Below are positions 1-5,919 of a stretch of DNA of 9,055 nt, piece by piece. Numbering within the stretch: the stretch's first letter is position 1; each line of letters opens with the position of its first letter. The position numbers were made by a program, and so were the translations under genes. The stretch is from Actinomycetota bacterium. Its GTDB lineage: Bacteria > Actinomycetota > Actinomycetes > S36-B12. The notes below the pieces were generated by a model. The model was not told the DNA's origin, searched no databases, and saw only the letters and a program-made list of their open reading frames with translations. Where the stretch lies: NCBI GenBank assembly GCA_947499275.1, contig CANMNM010000036.1, positions 1-9,055 on the forward strand, read 5' to 3'.

Positions 1-1
1 T

Positions 2-310
2 GAAACAGCATTAACGCGAGACCAGCTACTTGCCAATGCCACGATCTATTGGGCGACGGGGACAATCAGCTCGGCAATGCGGCTCTACTTCGAATGGGCG
101 AAGCAGAAAGCTTCCCAACCAAATCCGCCCTTTGTAACCGTGCCCGTTTCAGTGTCAATTTTCCCGAACGATATTCGGCGCTGGCCGCGTTCATGGGCCG
201 AGCGTTCACTCAATATTGTCGACTGGGAAGTGCTCGACGCTGGAGGACACTTCGGTTCATGGGAGCAACCCGAATTGTTTATCAACTCGGTTCGCCGCTC
301 CCTCGGCTAA
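2..310 (+). CDS. Epoxide hydrolase (alpha/beta hydrolase), C-terminal part, truncated by window edge
   Basis: The reading frame is open from the left edge to the TAA at 308-310, giving 102 residues of a C-terminal domain; the start and the nucleophile region lie outside the window. The order of motifs fits epoxide-hydrolase-type alpha/beta hydrolases: a stretch beginning ETALTRDQLL, then YWATGTISSAMRLYFE, a proline-rich strand ending PVSVSIFPND, the block WPRSWAERSLNIVDW, and DAGGHFGSWEQPELF. The histidine of GGHF matches the catalytic-triad histidine of the family, and the tail after it forms the usual last helix. Family members hydrolyse epoxides to diols in the cytoplasm; the substrate cannot be told from this piece. 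The final 107 bp before the last seven codons (184-290) are repeated almost exactly at 2489-2595. A methionine at 77 is internal and is not the start. Family assignment is fairly secure; haloalkane-dehalogenase-like relatives are less likely. Confidence 0.82.
   Translation, partial: ETALTRDQLLANATIYWATGTISSAMRLYFEWAKQKASQPNPPFVTVPVSVSIFPNDIRRWPRSWAERSLNIVDWEVLDAGGHFGSWEQPELFINSVRRSLG
184..290 (+). repeat. 107-bp direct repeat, left copy (inside epoxide hydrolase 3' end)
   Basis: Positions 184-290 match 2489-2595 with only two mismatches (232 G versus 2537 A; 268 A versus 2573 C). Identity stops abruptly on the left and fades on the right, where only scattered matches continue to the stop codons. 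The copies are 2,305 bp apart in the same orientation and enclose the exported-protein gene and trpB2. Confidence 0.95.
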
Positions 311-440
311 ACAAGAACACGTACTGTAAAACGTTAGTGAACTCGAATGGTACGACAAGGAAGTTTCACCACAAATTTTTGTGTGTCGAAGCGGGTCGAG
401 ACTCGTCCAACACTGTGAGCATGCGTGGGTATGGCCCAGG
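311..440. other. Convergent intergenic spacer with weak A/T hairpin
   Basis: This spacer separates the convergent ends of the epoxide hydrolase and the exported-protein gene. It contains a short inverted repeat at 370-383 (CACAAA, 2-nt loop, TTTGTG) that could help end transcription on either strand, but the stem is A/T-rich and no clear T-tract follows. No gene was recognised here. Confidence 0.3.
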
Positions 441-773
441 TCAGGCGCAGACCTTCTTGAGTGCGATATTGATCCCCGCTCGAAAATCTTTCTTCGAGGC
501 ACCTAGCATTTTAGTTGCATCCGTTATCTCTTTTTGTCCCATGAACAAGCTCAGAATCGTCTTGGGATTAATCACGTACATCGTGCAGATGTCTTCGAAT
601 GCCTCTGGATCCTCCGCCAAACTTTCCTCGAACGCCTCGTAAACGATTTTTGCCACGGCATTCTGCTTATTCGTCGCCGACGGCTGTACCGCTTGTGCAG
701 GGGCAGCGAGCCCGATAACACTTGTAGGACCAACGATTAAAAATGATGCTGCACTTAACCGAATAACCTTCAT
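441..773 (-). CDS. Small exported protein of unknown function with N-terminal signal peptide
   Basis: The ATG at 773-771 gives 110 residues and is preceded by AAAGG seven bases upstream; the frame is open 14 codons further back, but that start lacks such a site. Residues 1-28 form a signal peptide: MK with an Arg, a hydrophobic stretch (about 7-24), then APAQA, a good signal peptidase I site after Ala28. The mature part is about 82 residues, mostly predicted helical, with an acidic segment (EESLAEDPEAFEDIC) and two cysteines at 63 and 109 that could form one disulfide after export. The layout, one Cys after an acidic helix and one at the very C-terminus, loosely recalls small actinobacterial exported proteins such as DUF732, but I cannot assign a family. 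It is divergent from trpB2 and lies with it between the two direct repeats. Confidence 0.72.
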   Translation of the reverse strand: MKVIRLSAASFLIVGPTSVIGLAAPAQAVQPSATNKQNAVAKIVYEAFEESLAEDPEAFEDICTMYVINPKTILSLFMGQKEITDATKMLGASKKDFRAGINIALKKVCA

Positions 774-1005
774 GGGTAAACCTTTGTTCGAAGTTGATTT
801 CCGACCTTGCTCCATATGATCAAAACCTAGGGCATCTTGAACTTTTCCGCAAAGAGTCAGCCGAACTGCCGGATCTGGCGCAATTGTGCGGGCAATACAA
901 GTACCAATTCAAACGTTCAAAAACAATGGTCAAAAGTCGCGATTTCGACTAAAGTGCGCTTGTCAATTCTTGTGAGACCAATCATTAGTGGAAGAGGGAC
1001 ACCCA
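774..1005. promoter_or_regulatory. Divergent intergenic region driving exported-protein gene and trpB2
   Basis: Both flanking genes must be transcribed from here. On the plus strand TTGTCA at 960-965 resembles a -35 box, with CATTAG at 983-988 as a poor -10 after 17 bp. An alternative is TGGTCA at 927-932 with TAAAGT at 950-955, also 17 bp apart. An inverted repeat AGTCG / CGACT (935-939 and 946-950, 6-nt loop) overlaps the second candidate and could be an operator. On the minus strand no strong sigma-70-type pair was found, only CATATG near 815-820. These are candidates read by eye. Confidence 0.35.
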
Positions 1006-2382
1006 GTGGATGACACCGTTCGCCAACACAAGTACGTACTTACCGAAGATCAGATGCCCACCACTTGGTACAACATCATTCCTGACCTGCCGGCACCCCC
1101 ACCTCCGCCCTTGCACCCTGGGCGCTTGGATCCAGTGGGGCCCGAGGATCTGGCTCCGCTATTCCCCATGGAATTAATCATGCAAGAAGTCTCAACTGAA
1201 CGGTTTATTGAAATTCCCGGGGGCGTGCTTGATGTGTACCGACAGTGGCGGCCATCACCGTTGTTTCGGGCGCACCGACTGGAGAAGGCGTTGGGCACCC
1301 CCGCGCGTATCTACTACAAGTACGAAGGTCTCTCGCCCGCGGGTTCGCACAAGCCAAACACAGCCGTTCCGCAGGCTTACTACAACAAAAAGGAAGGCAC
1401 CAAGCTCCTCACCACTGAAACAGGTGCAGGGCAATGGGGCACCGCACTGTCATTTGCCTGTGCCCTGTTTGATCTTGATTGTGAGGTGTGGCAGGTAGGT
1501 GCATCTTTTGACTCAAAGCCTTACCGCCGCTTAATGATTGAAGCATTCGGAGCGAAAGTTCACCGGTCACCATCAGATGTCACCGAAATTGGTCGGCAAC
1601 TGGCCCAAGACCCGCGCAATTGGTCAGGCTCCCTTGGCATTGCTATCTCTGAGGCAGTTGAAGTTGCTGCAACACACGCCGACACCCGCTACGCACTCGG
1701 CTCGGTTCTCAACCATGTGTTGCTGCACCAAACGATCATCGGCGAGGAAGCCATTTTGCAAATGCAAATGGCAGGTGACACACCCACCATGATCGTTGGT
1801 TGCACCGGCGGTGGTTCAAACTTTGGCGGGCTTTCATTCCCCTTCATCCGCGAGAAGATGGCAGGCAAAATCTCGCCTCGAATCGTGGCTACCGAACCAA
1901 CCTCGTGCCCCTCGCTCACACGCGGCGAATACCGGTATGACTTTGGTGACACCGCGGGCATGACACCGCTCATGAAGATGCACACATTGGGCCACGATTT
2001 CATTCCAGACCCAATTCACGCCGGAGGATTGCGTTATCACGGGATGTCACCACTTGTTTCGCACATGTATGAGTTAGGCATGATGGAAGCGGTTGCCGTT
2101 CCGCAAACCGAATGTTTCGCAGCAGCAATTCAGTTTGCCCGCACCGAGGGAATCGTGCCTGCACCGGAACCAACCCATGCAATTGCGGTTGCCATCCGCG
2201 AAGCTCTCAAGGCCAAGGAAACCGGGGAAGAAACCGTTATTTTGACCGCACTATGCGGGCACGGCCACTTCGACCTACCCGCCTACGACCAGTACTTACG
2301 CGGAGAAATGGTCGATGAAGTGTTCTCCGATGCTCGGCTGGCCGAAGCAATGTCATCGGTGCCAGAGGTTTCATTCCCCTAG
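1006..2382 (+). CDS. trpB2: TrpB2-type tryptophan synthase beta-like PLP enzyme
   Basis: This is a pyridoxal-phosphate enzyme of the TrpB2 branch (TrpB-like, about 450 residues, longer than the roughly 400 of ordinary TrpB1). The GTG at 1006 is preferred because AGAGGG sits seven bases upstream; an in-frame GTG at 988 has no such site. The 458-residue product starts with a proline-rich segment (LPAPPPPPLHPG) characteristic of TrpB2. The PLP lysine is in GSHKPN (Lys116), followed by TETGAGQWG. The glycine-rich phosphate loop GCTGGGSNFGG is near residues 265-275, and the C-terminal half carries HAGGLRYHGM and a late ALCGHGHFD. Family members join L-serine and indole to give tryptophan. No trpA or other trp gene is nearby, so this may be an indole-salvaging enzyme rather than part of a trp operon (inference). 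It lies inside a segment flanked by 107-bp direct repeats. Confidence 0.93.
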   Translation: MDDTVRQHKYVLTEDQMPTTWYNIIPDLPAPPPPPLHPGRLDPVGPEDLAPLFPMELIMQEVSTERFIEIPGGVLDVYRQWRPSPLFRAHRLEKALGTPARIYYKYEGLSPAGSHKPNTAVPQAYYNKKEGTKLLTTETGAGQWGTALSFACALFDLDCEVWQVGASFDSKPYRRLMIEAFGAKVHRSPSDVTEIGRQLAQDPRNWSGSLGIAISEAVEVAATHADTRYALGSVLNHVLLHQTIIGEEAILQMQMAGDTPTMIVGCTGGGSNFGGLSFPFIREKMAGKISPRIVATEPTSCPSLTRGEYRYDFGDTAGMTPLMKMHTLGHDFIPDPIHAGGLRYHGMSPLVSHMYELGMMEAVAVPQTECFAAAIQFARTEGIVPAPEPTHAIAVAIREALKAKETGEETVILTALCGHGHFDLPAYDQYLRGEMVDEVFSDARLAEAMSSVPEVSFP

Positions 2383-2456
2383 CGGCACCATCAATATCGG
2401 CTCAACATCTATGGCTCGACGTGAGGTAACCGCGTGGGGAGTGCTTGACCAATGTC

Positions 2457-2487
2457 CTCGGACAATCTTCGAGCAGGTTTCGTTTTT
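2457..2487 (+). terminator. Possible weak terminator after trpB2
   Basis: CTCG (2457-2460) can pair with CGAG (2470-2473) around a 9-nt loop and is followed by a T-rich run, TTTCGTTTTT (2478-2487), about 75 bp after the trpB2 stop. The stem has only four pairs, so this is a weak candidate. The right copy of the direct repeat begins two bases after the T-run. Confidence 0.22.
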
Positions 2488-2488
2488 C

Positions 2489-2595
2489 GCCGCGTTCATG
2501 GGCCGAGCGTTCACTCAATATTGTCGACTGGGAAGTACTCGACGCTGGAGGACACTTCGGTTCATGGGAGCACCCCGAATTGTTTATCAACTCGG
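2489..2595 (+). repeat. 107-bp direct repeat, right copy
   Basis: Right-hand partner of the copy at 184-290, same orientation, 105 of 107 bases identical. It starts sharply after the T-rich run downstream of trpB2 and forms the body of the epoxide hydrolase fragment. Confidence 0.95.
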
Positions 2596-2612
2596 CTTGT
2601 CGCGCGGTTTAG
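2489..2612 (+). pseudogene. Epoxide hydrolase C-terminal fragment (right copy of 107-bp repeat)
   Basis: Positions 2489-2595 duplicate 184-290 with two mismatches, one changing EQP to EHP. Read in the same frame, the fragment begins at the PRSWAER block, keeps the GGHF histidine and ELFINS, and ends in a different tail, ACRAV, with TAG at 2610-2612. There is no epoxide hydrolase coding sequence upstream of 2489: the in-frame residues before it bear no resemblance to the intact gene. It therefore encodes only about 40 C-terminal residues and cannot be functional. Its stop codon overlaps the stop of the convergent decarboxylase-like gene. It looks like a remnant of a duplication, or of a second epoxide hydrolase gene that lost its 5' part. 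Confidence 0.85.
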
Positions 2613-3091
2613 ACGGTAGTGCCCCGTGAAATTGAGTAGGAAGTAATCTCTTCGCCACTAGCCGCCGGGATTTTCAGCACTGCGCCGAAAGCCTGTGAGG
2701 CAATCATGAAAAGGCTCCAGAGGGTCAATTCGACAATTTCGGGTTCGGTAAACTCTTCGCGAAGTACCGTGAATACTGCGTCATCGATATTCCGTGGATC
2801 TTTAACCAGGAGCATTGCATAGGCAACCGCCAATGATTCTCGCGGATTAACGTATTCATCTTTAACCGGAGCAAGTGATGCGCAGAATTGGCATCCCACC
2901 TCTGGGGCCATGGAGCGTCGGATTTCTTCTTTAATGTCGGCTTCGATTAAACCCTCAAAGCGTAGTTCGCATTCAAGGTCCCACCACTTAGCCATTGCAC
3001 CAGGGCAATGGCTCATTACCTGCTCGAACACATTGCCAGGCTGCCCTGACGGACTAATTCTACTCTGTGTAAACGGTGTTGAAGTCGACAT
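2609..3091 (-). CDS. Carboxymuconolactone decarboxylase / AhpD-like family protein
   Basis: ATG at 3091-3089 gives 160 residues. The fold signature of the CMD/AhpD family is visible: a helical N-terminal part (residues 20-62) leading into the Cys-pair helix with C67-Q-F-C70, then a long helical stretch with the LTLWSLFMIASQAFGAVLKI segment near residues 122-141. AhpD-type members use a CxxC pair to reduce peroxides or disulfides; the partner histidine usually found just after the second Cys is replaced here by ASLAP, so activity may differ. A weak purine-rich GGAAGG lies about 13 bases upstream of the start. The gene diverges from a thioredoxin, a natural electron donor for such a protein. 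Its 3' end overlaps the epoxide hydrolase fragment by four bases, so its last residues could have been altered by that rearrangement. The specific substrate is unknown. Confidence 0.75.
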   Translation of the reverse strand: MSTSTPFTQSRISPSGQPGNVFEQVMSHCPGAMAKWWDLECELRFEGLIEADIKEEIRRSMAPEVGCQFCASLAPVKDEYVNPRESLAVAYAMLLVKDPRNIDDAVFTVLREEFTEPEIVELTLWSLFMIASQAFGAVLKIPAASGEEITSYSISRGTTV

Positions 3092-3219
3092 AATTCTACC
3101 GGCACCTTCCGACTGTAGTTTCCAGACAATATTCCTAATGGGTGGAAGGTATCAAGAAATTTGAAGTATCGTGGAAGAATGCAATTGAAATTCACCTCTC
3201 AAGTAGATTCAGGTCGGCG
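3092..3219. promoter_or_regulatory. Divergent spacer between AhpD-like and thioredoxin genes
   Basis: This 128-bp stretch must contain the promoters of both divergent genes if the thioredoxin starts at 3220. TAGATT at 3204-3209 is a possible plus-strand -10 but lacks a well-spaced -35 and is very near the start codon. No convincing promoter was seen on the minus strand. The plus-strand frame stays open back to a GTG at 3142. Confidence 0.3.
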
Positions 3220-3492
3220 ATGAGCAGGGCCACTCTGGTCAAGTATTGGGCCCCGTGGTGCGGATCCTGTCGTCTGTATAGCCCCGCGATAGATCGGCTT
3301 GTATCGACTCATGCAGAAATCATCGAGCTCATTGATATTGACTTGTCACAACAACCTGAAATTGCCGAGCAAAGGGGAGTTTTGTCCTTGCCGACGCTGA
3401 GTGTTCTCGTTGCCGGCGAAGAAGTACTCCGACTTACCGGTCTGATGCCATACGAAAAACTAGAAGAGGCCGTTCTGGCCGCATTGGCCTAA
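3220..3492 (+). CDS. Short thioredoxin-fold protein
   Basis: The product is a compact thioredoxin of 90 residues. It opens with the beta strand ATLVKYWAPW and then the redox site WCGSC, where Ser replaces the usual Pro of WCGPC, which in known thioredoxins changes the redox potential. The middle strand IELIDIDLSQQPEIAEQ is followed by the cis-proline loop SLPTL and the closing strand VLVAGEEVLRLTGLMP with a terminal helix. The ATG at 3220 was chosen because AGG lies six bases upstream and the protein then begins directly at the core strand. A longer start, GTG at 3142 (116 residues), is possible but has no Shine-Dalgarno site. It would act in the cytoplasm as a disulfide reductase, possibly serving the divergent AhpD-like protein (inference). 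No signal peptide is visible. Confidence 0.8.
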   Translation: MSRATLVKYWAPWCGSCRLYSPAIDRLVSTHAEIIELIDIDLSQQPEIAEQRGVLSLPTLSVLVAGEEVLRLTGLMPYEKLEEAVLAALA

Positions 3493-3562
3493 AAGATCAC
3501 CTGCTGGGCCGTTGGGGTTGAATCTAAACGGAAATAAAGCTTCCTCCGAGTTGAGCTATGCG

Positions 3563-4432
3563 TTAAAAGAGTGCCGTAGCGAGATTGCGATACTGACTGA
3601 GTGGAAATTCAGGCGAGTCACCGTTGAGCACCTGCAAACAGACTGAACTTGCTCCAGCTGCTAGCTGTTCATCAACTCGTTCAACGATTGCGTCAACATC
3701 ACCCCACGCAATGATCGCATCTACTAGACGGTCACTTCCCCCGTCTTTTATTTCATCATCGTCAAAACCAAGGCGATTCAAGTTACTGGTGTAGTTGGGC
3801 AGACTTAGGTAGAGCTCCATATGATTTCGCGCAATAGCGCGGGCAATGTGCGGGTCACTTTCAAGGACTACACCCTGCTCTGGAATCAATAGTGCTTCTT
3901 GTCCCATGGTTTCGCGTGCAAGCACCGTGTATTCAACCGGTACGAAATACGGGTGCGCTCCCGATGCGCGCTCAGCCGCTAACTGGAGCATGCGTGGACC
4001 AAGCGCAGCGAGAATAAGGTTTCCAATCGGTACTCCGGGTTGCTGCACTGCCAGTTCATCCAGGTAATGCACCATACGACTGTAAGGGCGTTCATAGATT
4101 TGATTAGTTGCCTCGACCATGGGACCGTGGCTTGCGCCCAGGCCAAGCAAAAATCGACCAGGGTTTGCCTGATCAAGGGAGTTGTATGCCGTCGCGGTTT
4201 GAGTCGCGGTTGAGTGCCAGATACTCAGGACGCCGCTAGCAATCGTGAGAGTGTTTGTAGCCTCCAGGAGATCACCGAACAGACTTGGCACTCCATCGCC
4301 GAACCCGGCGGAGAGCCACAAACTTTCATAGCCGAGAGCTTCTATCTCAGCTGCCACTTCGCAGGCTTCAGCTCGTCGCGAGTGATCTAGCCAATTCCCT
4401 CTGCCCCAGATGCCTACAGGCCGATTTGTCAT
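3563..4432 (-). CDS. LLM-class (luciferase-like) F420-dependent oxidoreductase
   Basis: ATG at 4432-4430 yields 289 residues, normal for short luciferase-like oxidoreductases. Typical features are the N-terminal strand GIWGRGNW, the helix-strand EIEALGYESLWLS (residues 29-41), the LTIASGVLSIW strand (62-72), the region GRFLLGLGASHGPMVE (92-107), and the ALGPRMLQLAAERASGAHPY block (143-162). These match actinobacterial F420-dependent oxidoreductases of the kind grouped as the MSMEG_4141 family (TIGR03620, from memory). The enzyme would use reduced F420 to reduce, or oxidised F420 to oxidise, an unknown organic substrate in the cytoplasm. A modest GAG lies seven bases upstream of the start, and a tandem array of 8-bp units begins 30 bp upstream. 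It follows a second F420-type gene on the same strand with a 101-bp gap, so they may be co-transcribed. Confidence 0.88.
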   Translation of the reverse strand: MTNRPVGIWGRGNWLDHSRRAEACEVAAEIEALGYESLWLSAGFGDGVPSLFGDLLEATNTLTIASGVLSIWHSTATQTATAYNSLDQANPGRFLLGLGASHGPMVEATNQIYERPYSRMVHYLDELAVQQPGVPIGNLILAALGPRMLQLAAERASGAHPYFVPVEYTVLARETMGQEALLIPEQGVVLESDPHIARAIARNHMELYLSLPNYTSNLNRLGFDDDEIKDGGSDRLVDAIIAWGDVDAIVERVDEQLAAGASSVCLQVLNGDSPEFPLSQYRNLATALF

Positions 4433-4462
4433 TTCTGAACTCTACAAGGGCTGTACTCGTCT

Positions 4463-4510
4463 GGTCTTAGGGTCTTAGGGTCTTAGGGTCTTATGGTCTT
4501 AGGGTCTTAC
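4463..4510. repeat. Tandem array: six copies of 8-bp GGTCTTAG unit
   Basis: Six contiguous units occupy 48 bp: four exact GGTCTTAG, one ending in T (4487-4494) and one ending in C (4503-4510). The array lies between two genes of the same orientation, starting 30 bp upstream of the luciferase-like start codon and ending 23 bp past the stop of the nitroreductase-family gene. On the transcribed strand it reads as repeats of CTAAGACC. Because the unit is not part of a coding frame, gain or loss of units would alter leader length or promoter spacing. Confidence 0.97.
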
Positions 4511-4533
4511 GTACTTGTGGGGAGGGTGGCCCC

Positions 4534-4974
4534 TCACTTCGCAGAAGCAACCAACACTGGAATAACCCGGCCAGCTTTCCCCGCATATTTGTCATAGAGC
4601 GGATACACCTCGACAGCTCGATGCCACCACTCCTCCCGTTCAGCCCCGTGAACCTCCCGCACTACATAATCAAAGGGCTCTGGACCATCTTGAATCATGA
4701 TGTTGGGATCTTCCATCAGATTGAGATACCACCCGGGGTTCTTATGGCTTCCGCCATCACTCGCTACAAGGGCGTACTCGCCACCGTACTCGACACGCAT
4801 AAGCCCAATTTTACGGACCTTGCCACTTTTCGCGCCCATCATCGTGACGATCGTGATCGGTATTCCAGTCTCGAGAAGTGTGTTGGCTTCCTTGCCCCCT
4901 GAAGCTTCATAGGCTGCTACCTGATCGGCAACCCACTGAGCCGAGCTTGGTTCGTACTCGCCTTTGATTGGCAT
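4534..4974 (-). CDS. Deazaflavin (F420)-dependent nitroreductase-family protein
   Basis: ATG at 4974-4972 gives 146 residues, and AGGGGG six bases upstream is a strong ribosome binding site. The protein belongs to the split beta-barrel family that includes Mycobacterium Ddn (Rv3547). The conserved GAKSGKVRK (47-55) contributes to F420 binding, and SDGGSHKNPGWYLNL (72-86) is the second hallmark of this family. Members bind F420H2 and reduce quinones, nitroimidazoles or other compounds at or near the membrane; the true substrate here is unknown. The next gene downstream is another F420-type oxidoreductase on the same strand. An AT-rich patch (TAAATATTA) just upstream of the Shine-Dalgarno site could be part of its own -10 region. 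Confidence 0.9.
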   Translation of the reverse strand: MPIKGEYEPSSAQWVADQVAAYEASGGKEANTLLETGIPITIVTMMGAKSGKVRKIGLMRVEYGGEYALVASDGGSHKNPGWYLNLMEDPNIMIQDGPEPFDYVVREVHGAEREEWWHRAVEVYPLYDKYAGKAGRVIPVLVASAK

Positions 4975-5076
4975 GTCAATCCCCCTAATATTTATTGATC
5001 CTACAACATCAGCTCATCCACAACCGGGCCAACAACGGATCACACGAAACGACCTTGCAACCCACTTACGATAGCC

Positions 5077-5100
5077 CGGTGATTAAGTCATGGGTCACCG
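5077..5100. terminator. Inverted repeat downstream of plsC-like gene (weak terminator candidate)
   Basis: CGGTGA (5077-5082) and TCACCG (5095-5100) form a six-pair stem with a 12-nt loop in the 142-bp space after the acyltransferase stop. No T-run follows on the minus strand, so it is a poor intrinsic terminator and could equally be a protein-binding dyad. The remainder of the spacer shows nothing else recognisable. Confidence 0.25.
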
Positions 5101-5116
5101 CCACCAATCACAACTG

Positions 5117-5878
5117 CTATTTTGAGGATTTCTTTGCTTGGGCTTTCTTCTCAGCCCGCTCGGCTCGCACTCTCACTTCAATGGCTTCAGCTTCTTCCAG
5201 GGTGGGTGCGCCTCCACCAAAACGAGCTGGAATCCATGGGGCGCCTGTATCTTTATCGGGATAGCGTTCAATCGCTCTAGCTAAAAGCTCGCGCAATGCT
5301 TCGCGCAAGCGATCATTTGCTTCCTCTGCATCACCTGAGATGTCAAGCGGCTCTCCCACCATGATCACTATTGGGCGACCGCGGGTTAAGTCTTTACCCG
5401 AATAGGAGAAAATTCGGTGTCCGCCAAAAATGATCATGGGAAGCACGGGAACCTTAGCTATTCGCGCCATGCGGATAGTTCCACTCTTCACATCCTTGAT
5501 ATCCAAGGATCTACTCATTGTGGCCTCGGGGAAAACTCCAACGATCTCACCCTTTTGTAGGTCGGCAACGGCGTCGCGCAACGCTTGGGAACCGGCATCA
5601 CGATCCACGGGAATGTGTTTCATGCCACGCATGAGAGGACCAGCAATTTTGTGCTTGAAAATTGAATCCTTCGCCATGAAACGAACGAGTCTGCGACCGC
5701 GCATGTTTGCGGGAATGCCACCTAGCGCAAAATCCAAATAGCTTGTGTGGTTGATTGCGAGAATTACACCACCGGAAAGTGGGATGTTTTCTTCACCAAC
5801 AATATCGATCTTCAGGCCTAACCCAGCAAAAGCGCCTTTGGCGATGAGAACAATTGATTGGTAGAACGGATCGGCCAC
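5117..5878 (-). CDS. plsC: 1-acyl-sn-glycerol-3-phosphate acyltransferase (PlsC-like)
   Basis: The 253-residue product carries the acyltransferase motifs in order: NHTSYLD (43-49), where His44 and Asp49 form the HX4D catalytic pair; GRRLVRFMAKDSIF (61-74); the FPEAT block (116-120) for glycerol-phosphate binding; and VPVLPMIIFGG (143-153). The tail (from about residue 215) has PWIPARFGGGAPT, then a charged Ala/Lys/Glu-rich stretch, both usual in actinobacterial members. The enzyme adds an acyl chain to lysophosphatidic acid on the inner membrane face during phospholipid synthesis; a related lysophospholipid or mannoside acyltransferase role cannot be excluded. The start is a GTG with no clear Shine-Dalgarno site and an in-frame stop just upstream. 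It lies 41 bp after bldC on the same strand and may be co-transcribed with it. Confidence 0.88.
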   Translation of the reverse strand: MADPFYQSIVLIAKGAFAGLGLKIDIVGEENIPLSGGVILAINHTSYLDFALGGIPANMRGRRLVRFMAKDSIFKHKIAGPLMRGMKHIPVDRDAGSQALRDAVADLQKGEIVGVFPEATMSRSLDIKDVKSGTIRMARIAKVPVLPMIIFGGHRIFSYSGKDLTRGRPIVIMVGEPLDISGDAEEANDRLREALRELLARAIERYPDKDTGAPWIPARFGGGAPTLEEAEAIEVRVRAERAEKKAQAKKSSK

Positions 5879-5919
5879 GATACAAGACTACAGCGCCAGA
5901 GTCATCGGGCGTTGGAATG

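Noticed and set aside
49..642. Long plus-strand frame of 197 codons
   Set aside because: It crosses the epoxide hydrolase in another frame and the antisense of the exported-protein gene, and has no recognisable domain.
184..2595. The 107-bp repeats as ends of an insertion sequence or integrative element
   Set aside because: They are coding sequence, have no inverted termini, and no transposase or integrase lies between them.
2315..2629. Plus-strand frame of 104 codons over the trpB2 end and the repeat
   Set aside because: It overlaps trpB2 in a different frame and reads the repeat out of the epoxide hydrolase frame; no Shine-Dalgarno site or family resemblance.
3142..3219. Upstream GTG start for the thioredoxin adding 26 residues
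   Set aside because: No Shine-Dalgarno site precedes it and the extra residues do not look like the usual first strand and helix; kept only as an alternative.
3493..3562. Terminator between the convergent thioredoxin and luciferase-like genes
   Set aside because: No stem with a T-run could be found on either strand.
4463..4510. TTAGGG-containing array as a telomere-like or CRISPR repeat
   Set aside because: TTAGGG only appears where units join; the true unit is 8 bp, with no spacers, and it lies inside an internal gene cluster.
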